NCBI GenBank assembly: GCA_964570765.1 | Contig: CAZMZF010000009.1 | Location: forward strand, 26,790 to 90,789 | Reading direction: 5' to 3' | Length of the DNA stretch: 64,000 bases | DNA from: CAZMZF01 sp964570765 | GTDB lineage: Bacteria > Zixibacteria > MSB-5A5 > RBG-16-43-9 | Shown here: in pieces, positions 57,779 through 64,000 of the stretch | How positions within the stretch are numbered: position 1 is the first letter of the stretch | How the letters are laid out: each line of letters opens with the position of its first letter | The notes under the pieces: generated by a model | The model's database searches: none | What the model saw: the letters and a program-made list of their open reading frames with translations, nothing else | Told to the model about the DNA's origin: nothing | Program-made: the position numbers and the translations under genes

Positions 57779-59260
57779 ATGTATAAGACCTTAAAGACCA
57801 TAGCCAAGCATACTGCTATCTATAGTACCGCAGACCTCTTAGCCAAAGCGGTTGGCTTCTTCCTTCTGCCTATATATACCCGCTATTTAAGCCCGGCAGA
57901 TTACGGGATATTAGAACTTCTATCTGTAAGTTTAACCATAATTATAATCTTTGTTCAGCAGGGGATGCATACTTCCTTTTTCCGGGGATATTCTTTTGAT
58001 TATAAAGATAATGAGGAGGAAAAAAAGGAAGTGGTCAGCACCTCTTATCTTTATCTTCTTTCCTCTGCGTTTATCTTTTTAGGAATCGCCACTCTTTTCT
58101 CCAGACAGATAAACAACCTTCTTTTTCAATCCAAAGACTACACTCTATTGGTTCGGTTGACTTTCATCACCGGGTTTTTCAATGTCCTCTCCACCATCCC
58201 TTTTCAGCTTTTTCGGGCTAAGCTTCAGTCAGTAAAATTCAGCTTAGTATCTATCTTGAGGTTTTTATTAAATGTCTCTTTCAATATCTACTTCATCTTA
58301 AAACTTAAAATGGGATTGAGCGGGGTGGTCTATGGCAATTTATTCACCGCCATTTTGATCTCCATTTTAACTTTCTTCTTGATCTATAAAAATCTCTCCT
58401 TAAAATTCTCTTTTTCTAAGTTAAAAAGTATGCTCAGTTACGGTTTCCCTCTGGTTCCAGGTGGACTTTCCATCTGGGTTCTATCAGTAGCTAACCGGTA
58501 TTTCTTAGAAAGGCTTTCCACCACCACTGAGCTTGGTTTATACTCCTTGGGAAGTAGATTCTCCGGCATCTTAGAATTATTGATAATCCAGCCTTTTTTA
58601 ACTACCTGGCCTTCGATCTATTTCCCCTTAGCTAAAGAGGAGAATGCTCCACCAACTTTTTCTCGTTTAACCACCTATTTCCTTTTAATTGGCAGCTTTT
58701 GTAGCCTGGGAATTATTGCCATTTCCAATCCAGTTCTCAAAATTATGGCAGACCAAAAGTTCTGGGGAGCATACAAGGTGATACCTCTTTTAGTCTTTTC
58801 GGTTTTGTTGTTTGGGTTGTTCAGCCTGTTAAATGTAGGGATATTCATTCAGAAAAAAACCAAATATAATCCCTTAATCATCGGGATTGCCGCTATATTT
58901 AACCTTTTGCTCAATTATTTTTTAATACCTCCTTATGGAATGTTAGGCGCAGCCTACGCCACATTTTTCTCCTATCTTCTGATGGACCTTCTGGCTTATT
59001 TAATCAATGTCCGAGTCTATCCTGTTCCTTATGAGTGGATAAGGATTTTAAAGATCGTTTCAGTTACAGTTTTACTCCTTTTTATTCTTAACCAAATTCA
59101 GGTCAATTCCTGGCAAAGGGAATTATTATATAAGGTACTTATACTTTTGTTTTTCCCTTTAGTTTTATGGGGCACAGGCTTTTTCACCTCTTCTGAGCTG
59201 AAAAGAGCTAAAGATTTTATCTTGGAGCTTTTGGAAAAACTTAAGCTTAAAAAAGGATAA
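57779..59260 (+). CDS. oligosaccharide flippase (Wzx-like, MATE/MOP superfamily)
   Basis: The 493-residue membrane protein has about 12-14 hydrophobic segments and the N-terminal pattern HTAIYSTADLLAKAVGFFLL followed by YTRYLSPADYGILELLSV, typical of polysaccharide flippases. It would move lipid-linked oligosaccharide units across the inner membrane. No polymerase (Wzy) gene is seen in the cluster. It is the last plus-strand gene of the cluster; the following gene is convergent. Confidence 0.93.
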   Translation: MYKTLKTIAKHTAIYSTADLLAKAVGFFLLPIYTRYLSPADYGILELLSVSLTIIIIFVQQGMHTSFFRGYSFDYKDNEEEKKEVVSTSYLYLLSSAFIFLGIATLFSRQINNLLFQSKDYTLLVRLTFITGFFNVLSTIPFQLFRAKLQSVKFSLVSILRFLLNVSFNIYFILKLKMGLSGVVYGNLFTAILISILTFFLIYKNLSLKFSFSKLKSMLSYGFPLVPGGLSIWVLSVANRYFLERLSTTTELGLYSLGSRFSGILELLIIQPFLTTWPSIYFPLAKEENAPPTFSRLTTYFLLIGSFCSLGIIAISNPVLKIMADQKFWGAYKVIPLLVFSVLLFGLFSLLNVGIFIQKKTKYNPLIIGIAAIFNLLLNYFLIPPYGMLGAAYATFFSYLLMDLLAYLINVRVYPVPYEWIRILKIVSVTVLLLFILNQIQVNSWQRELLYKVLILLFFPLVLWGTGFFTSSELKRAKDFILELLEKLKLKKG

Positions 59261-59315
59261 TGTAAATTACTCTGGGCATTTTAGTTTGGAAGTTCTTTGA
59301 GATCTGAATGAAAAT

Positions 59316-59383
59316 GGCATACCTTAATGGTTATTGCAAACATCAACCATTAACCGTCCCTTAGTGGGACAAGGAGGTATGCC
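59316..59383 (+). other. three-way-junction element with a Shine-Dalgarno-like strand in its closing stem
   Basis: GGCATACCT (59316-59324) pairs with AGGTATGCC (59375-59383). Inside are TTAATGGTT/AACCATTAA (59324-59332 with 59345-59353) and GTCCC/GGGAC (59356-59360 with 59366-59370). The 3' strand contains AAGGAGGT (59371-59378), a perfect anti-16S sequence. Its architecture equals that of the paired-hairpin repeats. It lies between the convergent flippase and cohesin-protein genes and may serve as terminator for the former. Confidence 0.55.
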
Positions 59384-59476
59384 TTGAGAGACTTAGATTT
59401 CTCGGCGGATAATTTAGCAGTTCAGTGGTCCACCAGAGGCGGATTGAAGGGCTTTTTTGAAAAGATCTAGTATTCC

Positions 59477-60292
59477 TCACCTCAACAAAACCATCTTTCG
59501 AACTTCAGAGACATCTCCGCTCTTCAGCCGGTAGAAATAAACTCCGCTGGGCACCTTCTCCCCTCTGTCGTTTTTCGCATCCCAGATTACCTGATATATC
59601 CCCGAATTCAAATTCTCATCCACCAGTGTCCTCACCTCTTGCCCCAGAATATTATAAATAATCAGGGTGGTGTAGATGGGTCTCCCCACTCCAAACTCCA
59701 AACTCTTAACCTTGAAGGGAATGGTGGTGGTTGGGTTAAACGGATTCGGGAAGTTCTGTCCCAGGCTGAAATCCTGAGGAAGGTTCAGGTTATCATTTTC
59801 AAAAACCGCAGTCGGGGTAATTCTCAATACACCGTCTTTTACTATAGGCGGCACCCACTCATTCAGCTTTATCTCTTTAAAATGAATAACGGAGCTATCC
59901 CCCACTGAAGCGGAGGAGAGGACTTTAAATCTAACATAGACTAAAGTCCCGCTCCCGCTTATAGAATCTGCCCCCGCCAGGGCAACATTTAAAGTCGAAT
60001 CATTAGGAGAATAAGGCATTTTTATCCAGGCCTGAGGAATCAAAGTTCCTTCAAAGGAGACACTATCTACTTCGAGTAAATCTGGATTGAAAATCAAACT
60101 TAGCTGAGCGGCTGTAACAACACTCTCAGGCAAGATAGAATCAACCTTGATCGGAATTTTCACATACTCCCCGGGTGCTCCTGAAGTATCCGGTATAGTA
60201 ACTGATACTGTGTTTGCAAAAGCCAGACCGGAGAAAAGCAGAAGGCTCAAAAAGTTCCAGCATATAACTTTTAAGATTTTACTCTTCTCCAT
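59477..60292 (-). CDS. secreted cohesin-domain protein with C-terminal sorting module
   Basis: The 271-residue protein has a signal peptide (FLSLLLFSGLAFA) and a cohesin domain (residues about 27-165: VTIPDTSGAPGEYVKIPIKV, AAQLSLIFNPDLLEVDSVSF, GSGTLVYVRFKVLSSASVGD). A C-terminal FlgD-like/T9SS-like module follows (FSLGQNFPNPFNPTTTIPFK, NILGQEVRTLVDENLNSGIY, GVYFYRLKSGDVSEVRKMVL). Cohesins bind dockerins such as that of the protein at 40940. The C-terminal module in FCB bacteria usually directs secretion or surface attachment. The next gene encodes a related larger protein. Confidence 0.88.
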   Translation of the reverse strand: MEKSKILKVICWNFLSLLLFSGLAFANTVSVTIPDTSGAPGEYVKIPIKVDSILPESVVTAAQLSLIFNPDLLEVDSVSFEGTLIPQAWIKMPYSPNDSTLNVALAGADSISGSGTLVYVRFKVLSSASVGDSSVIHFKEIKLNEWVPPIVKDGVLRITPTAVFENDNLNLPQDFSLGQNFPNPFNPTTTIPFKVKSLEFGVGRPIYTTLIIYNILGQEVRTLVDENLNSGIYQVIWDAKNDRGEKVPSGVYFYRLKSGDVSEVRKMVLLR

Positions 60293-60316
60293 TTTTTTCT
60301 GTCTCCTATTTTCTCT

Positions 60317-60344
60317 GTAGGGGCGTATTGCAATACGCCCCTAC
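60317..60344. repeat. perfect 28-bp palindrome
   Basis: GTAGGGGCGTATTG and its exact reverse complement form one palindrome with GTAG/CTAC ends. It lies between the two cohesin-protein genes. It may be a simple-hairpin member of the same element class or act as a transcription barrier. Confidence 0.75.
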
Positions 60345-60353
60345 GATTTAATT

Positions 60354-63300
60354 TTACTTCATCAATACCATCTTCTTAACTTCTGAGAAATTATCTGATT
60401 TCATCCGGTAGAAATAGATCCCACTGGAGACTGAATTGCCTTCTTTGTCCTTTCCATCCCAGATCGCCTGATGTGCTCCTGCCTCCTGCTCCTCGTTCAC
60501 CAAAGTGACTACCTTCTGGCCTAAGAGGTTATAAACCTCTAATACCACATTCGACCTTACAGGTATACTATACTCGATACTGGTAACTGGATTGAACGGA
60601 TTTGGCCGGTTCTGAGATAATGAAAACTTCTCAGGCACTAAGGCTCCCACTGATACCACATAGCTTAAATTCAGCTCCATTACCTGGCTCTCATTTACCC
60701 TCAGATTTAATAGCTTTATCTCAGTTCTATCTCCAGGCTTAACCTTATCCGAAACCTTGAAGGTTATGCCGATTAAATTACCATTCCCAGAAACAGGCTT
60801 GGCTCCGGCTAAAGCTATCCTTATCTGGTCATAAGTAATTCTGTCCTCTAACATATACCCTGAAGTCAGCTCAGATAATGATACTTTCTTTGCCTCTAAC
60901 CAGCTGGCATCATAGCTCAGAGAGAATTCGGCTGAATATGTCTCTGACAAATCAGTTAATTCTATTGGTAGTACAAACTCTTCGCCCGGCTTTACTACTA
61001 TCTCTTTTACCTGTACCTTAGGGAGTGAACCGAAATCATTAGACCTGACCGCCAAAAGGTCATCGCCACCAACCCAGTTTCCGGATACATCTCCATACAG
61101 GATACCTTCGTAATCCTGGTTAAACATATTAGTGGAAAGATCAGGATAGAAAATCGAATCCGGAAGACCTGCACACCAGATCGTGTCCAGCGGGAACAAA
61201 TCTGCAGGATAGAATCCCCAGTCTTTAACAATCGGGAATTGGGATATCTCACCCACAACATATCTCAAGATATACGACGCATCATAGGCAGAAACCTCAC
61301 AGTTACCGGTTACATCTCCGGACATCATTTGACAGATCGAAAGCTGTATCAGATGAACCACATTCCGCAAAACTAAAGAGGCATCATAAGCGGTTATAGC
61401 ACCTCCTTGATGACCCCATTTATAAGGCTTCACGGTGTAATCCAATCCTCCGGGAAGATTCAAGAAACTATATCCACCGCTGGCATCGGTTAATACCGAA
61501 TCGGTCTTACCACCAGTTATCCGCAACAGGGCTAAGTCAACCGGATTGTCATTCAAACAATATCTCACAGTTCCGGAGATCTGATAAACCTCACAAGGCT
61601 TAATCACACCATCTTTAGCTTCAGCCGCAGGTATCCCCTCATTAAACCTCATTCGCTCAAAGTGGATTATGGTTGAATCAACCGGGAGTGATAAAACATT
61701 GAAACCTACATAGACCAATACACCACTACCACTAAGCGGTTCTGTCCCGGAAATGCCAATCTCTATTTTGCCATCATATTTATTGTAGAACATCATCCTG
61801 CCTTCAGCAATCGTTCCCAGTAGAGTGGCATCTGTTGCCTGCAGAATATTCTGGTCATAGGTTAAAGTTATCTCTGCAGAGTAAACGTCTCTACCGGTCA
61901 CAATCCCAATATTAACCGGTATCAGGATGAAATCGCCTATCTTGACGCAGGTATCCGGAATTGTAACTGGAATTGTAACCGTAATAGTCTCAGTAGGAAT
62001 GCAGGTCCAATGGAAAACGTTCAAAGCTAACTCCTGGTTATCATAATAATCTATGCCGATATTCTGGGCAGCATAATCGTTCGCCCAGATATTGAAATCA
62101 CCCACTGCCCAGACCTTCCCCTTTCCATATAGCGAGGCTGCCATAACCACGATATTGGAATCATCCTGCCCGGTCAGCTGATCAACCGGATCATTCTTAA
62201 ATGAACCGGCATAAAGTGCATTGGTAGGTACTGTCCCTTTTAAAGAGGGTGGTGTATATGCATCAGTATCAGCATAAGCTACTGGATAAGCAGAGCCGGA
62301 GAGCTCCAAACTTGAGCCAGCATAGATAACGGTTTGATCTATTCCTACGGTGGTAGGATCGATTAGATAATCAGAGATGATGGGCCAATCACTGTTACTC
62401 TGGTCATTATGCATATTATCTAATACCACATTGCTCTTGAAGTTTATTCCAAAAAGATTAGCTACGTGATTGAGATATCCAGTTCCGAACCCACCACTAT
62501 GCTCTGCGCTTATAACCACTGCTCCGCCATTCTGCACAAAGCTCTGAATGGCTGAAAGTTCAGTGGTTGAGTAATCTTCACCCGGCAATGACAGGAAGAC
62601 AACATTATAGCCATTCAAGTTGAAGTCAAGCTGATTTGTTACTACTTCATGCCCGGCACTTCTAAGGGCTGAGATCAGATGTGACCAGTAGGTAGTATCT
62701 AAAGGCTCAGGCACAGTCGTAAATCCATGGCTAATATCGAAAAGTATCTTACAGCCGGATACAACTTGCCTGGTGATAGTGAAGTAATTATCACTTACAT
62801 CTGAAGTCTCACTATTAGAGACATCTGAGATTTTTACCAGACAGCTATCCGAAGGGGTATCAGGTATAGTCCAAGGATAAGTTCCATCATTGGGAGTGCT
62901 GGCTATAACTGAAAGCCAGTTTGCTCCTCCATCTATACTGTATTCAAGCTTTACATTTGAAATCGTTCCCTGAGATGTCCAGGTAATATTATGTAAGCTT
63001 CCGGTAAACCAGTTCTCGCTTCCATTGGGGGAGGTAATAGTTAGCTGAGCAGGTGGTGGTGGCGATATGGTAAACATCGAATTGCTCACATCATTTGGTA
63101 CTCCAGCAGCTTCAGCTAAAACTCTTACCAGACAGCTATCCGACGGGGTATTGGGTATATTCCAGGGATGAGTTCCATCATTAGCAGTACTCGCTATTAT
63201 TAAATTCCAGCTTGAGCCATAATTGGTTGAATACTCTATTTTGACATTTCCGCTAAAGCAGGCAGATGTCCAGGTGATATTGTGAGAAGTTCCTACCTGC

Positions 63301-64000
63301 CAGTCTTCACCTCCATTGGGGGCAGTTACTGTAATTACCTGAGGGGCGATAGTAAAGGGTGCATTACTCACATCCGAGGGAATGCCTGTGGTCGCCTCAG
63401 AGACCTTAACCAAAGCAGTGGTTGAAGGAATATTGGGTATTACCCAGGGATGAGTTCCATCATTTGGGGTGCTGGCAACAATTGTTATCCAGTCCGAACC
63501 GGAATTGGTTGAATACTCTAATTTCACATTCGCAATCGTTCCAGTAGAAGTCCAGGTTATATTATGATTGCTTAAAGCACACCAGCTCTCACCGCCATTG
63601 GGTGAGGTAATAGTTAAAGTCGGAGCCACGCTTATGGTGAAATTAGCATTGCTCATATCTGAGGGAGTGCCAGTAGCTGCGTCTGATACTTTCACCCTGC
63701 CTTGAACTGTAGGTGCATTTGGTATAATCCAGGACTCAGTTCCATCATTCGCGGTGCTAGCAGCGATTGTCGTCCAGGTAGAACCTGCATTGGTGGAATA
63801 TTCAATCTTTACATTACCAGTGAAATTTGAAGAGGTCCAGGTTATATCATGCGAACTCCCCACTACCCAGTTCTCCCCTCCATCCGGAGAGGTAACTGTA
63901 ATCGTAGGAGGTACAACTGGATTGCCCAGACACCCCTTTGCAAAAGCAGGTAAGAATCCATTACCATCCGTCTTGGTGAACTCTAAACTGGAAATAGGAG
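60354..64000 (-). CDS. giant secreted multidomain protein: Ig-like repeats, cohesins, dockerin, sorting module (5' end beyond window)
   Basis: The frame is open to the window edge (at least 1215 codons). In order from the N-terminal side: about five Ig-like repeats of roughly 95 residues with the pattern VTSPNGGEDWQVGTSHNITW, KIEYSTNYGSSW, ASTANDGTHPW and SDVSNAPFTI (Kre9/KNH-like). Next is a class-I-glutamine-amidotransferase-like or ThuA-like fold (FDISHGFTTVPEPLDTTYWS, VVFLSLPGEDYSTTELSAIQ). A cohesin (VTIPDTCVKIGDFILIPVNI), a carboxypeptidase-regulatory-like beta sandwich, a dockerin-type pair (GDVTGNCEVSAYDASYILRY) and a second cohesin follow. The end is the sorting module FSLSQNRPNPFNPVTSIEYS. 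It is a likely surface scaffold. The first methionine-like GTG at 63863 is internal and not the start. Confidence 0.88.
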   Translation of the reverse strand, partial: PISSLEFTKTDGNGFLPAFAKGCLGNPVVPPTITVTSPDGGENWVVGSSHDITWTSSNFTGNVKIEYSTNAGSTWTTIAASTANDGTESWIIPNAPTVQGRVKVSDAATGTPSDMSNANFTISVAPTLTITSPNGGESWCALSNHNITWTSTGTIANVKLEYSTNSGSDWITIVASTPNDGTHPWVIPNIPSTTALVKVSEATTGIPSDVSNAPFTIAPQVITVTAPNGGEDWQVGTSHNITWTSACFSGNVKIEYSTNYGSSWNLIIASTANDGTHPWNIPNTPSDSCLVRVLAEAAGVPNDVSNSMFTISPPPPAQLTITSPNGSENWFTGSLHNITWTSQGTISNVKLEYSIDGGANWLSVIASTPNDGTYPWTIPDTPSDSCLVKISDVSNSETSDVSDNYFTITRQVVSGCKILFDISHGFTTVPEPLDTTYWSHLISALRSAGHEVVTNQLDFNLNGYNVVFLSLPGEDYSTTELSAIQSFVQNGGAVVISAEHSGGFGTGYLNHVANLFGINFKSNVVLDNMHNDQSNSDWPIISDYLIDPTTVGIDQTVIYAGSSLELSGSAYPVAYADTDAYTPPSLKGTVPTNALYAGSFKNDPVDQLTGQDDSNIVVMAASLYGKGKVWAVGDFNIWANDYAAQNIGIDYYDNQELALNVFHWTCIPTETITVTIPVTIPDTCVKIGDFILIPVNIGIVTGRDVYSAEITLTYDQNILQATDATLLGTIAEGRMMFYNKYDGKIEIGISGTEPLSGSGVLVYVGFNVLSLPVDSTIIHFERMRFNEGIPAAEAKDGVIKPCEVYQISGTVRYCLNDNPVDLALLRITGGKTDSVLTDASGGYSFLNLPGGLDYTVKPYKWGHQGGAITAYDASLVLRNVVHLIQLSICQMMSGDVTGNCEVSAYDASYILRYVVGEISQFPIVKDWGFYPADLFPLDTIWCAGLPDSIFYPDLSTNMFNQDYEGILYGDVSGNWVGGDDLLAVRSNDFGSLPKVQVKEIVVKPGEEFVLPIELTDLSETYSAEFSLSYDASWLEAKKVSLSELTSGYMLEDRITYDQIRIALAGAKPVSGNGNLIGITFKVSDKVKPGDRTEIKLLNLRVNESQVMELNLSYVVSVGALVPEKFSLSQNRPNPFNPVTSIEYSIPVRSNVVLEVYNLLGQKVVTLVNEEQEAGAHQAIWDGKDKEGNSVSSGIYFYRMKSDNFSEVKKMVLMK

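Noticed and set aside
59384..59470. Small protein starting at TTG behind the perfect Shine-Dalgarno sequence
   Set aside because: The frame does not stop before the cohesin gene but runs antisense into it, so no separate small protein is supported.
62760..63940. Regular approximately 285-bp repeats that could suggest a CRISPR-like array
   Set aside because: They are in-frame coding repeats of Ig-like domains with many differences, far longer than CRISPR units.

Overview
The window is a stretch of bacterial chromosome. I suggest a candidate phylum of the FCB superphylum, with Zixibacteria the closest fit I can recall. The clues are secreted proteins ending in the NPFNP-type C-terminal module with a GLV/VKKMVL tail, dockerin repeats of the GDVN...VYLINYLFKGGP type, cohesin domains, many SPII lipoproteins, an OmpA-type protein, pyruvoyl-dependent arginine decarboxylase with a deoxyhypusine-synthase-like protein, and a DUF3098-type protein. 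The assignment rests on memory of such proteins, not on a search.

Layout. 1-7.6 kb: a MarR-GNAT regulator cut by the window edge, P5C dehydrogenase (pruA), three envelope genes lying between pruA and an exact 306-bp copy of the pruA 5' end, then an MtfA-type metallopeptidase. 7.9-10.0 kb: a fossil integron, with two attC-like sites, two gene cassettes (a small membrane protein and a stand-alone HsdR-N-type nuclease-like protein) and an integron-integrase pseudogene reduced to its two ends. 10.5-14.7 kb: an RND efflux adaptor and pump. 15.1-19.8 kb: an AT-rich, tightly overlapping four-gene operon (beta-class DNA methyltransferase, phosphoribosyltransferase-like protein, ORC/CDC6-like ATPase, Rossmann/CARF-like protein), bracketed by copies of one hairpin repeat. 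I read it as a candidate anti-phage or conflict system and as the most interesting part of the window.

20-23 kb: an OmpA-domain protein, a DinB-like protein, tRNA-Asp(GTC), tRNA-Val(TAC) and a small membrane protein. 23.2-28.3 kb: nadE, fhs, a ferritin-like protein, a WrbA-type flavoprotein and a peroxiredoxin. 28.3-39.8 kb on the minus strand: a receiver protein, an S4 protein, three parvulin-type foldases, mfd, a methyltransferase and a polyamine set (arginine decarboxylase, deoxyhypusine-synthase-like protein, agmatinase). 40-47.7 kb: secreted and envelope proteins, including a dockerin-bearing NHL protein, a MepA-like endopeptidase and an M50-HlyD fusion. 48-50 kb: a lipoprotein and an M28 peptidase. 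50.2-59.3 kb: a surface-glycan cluster (acyl carrier protein, ligase, NAD-synthase-like amidating enzyme, PP-loop enzyme, GNAT, deacetylase, glycosyltransferase, flippase). 59.5-64 kb: two cohesin/sorting-domain secreted proteins, the larger running off the window.

Intergenic DNA carries two repeat classes. One is a family of roughly 50-90 bp paired-hairpin elements, often with GTAG...CTAC ends. The other is a heptamer repeat based on GAACTAT. All coordinates, alignments and stems were worked out by eye.
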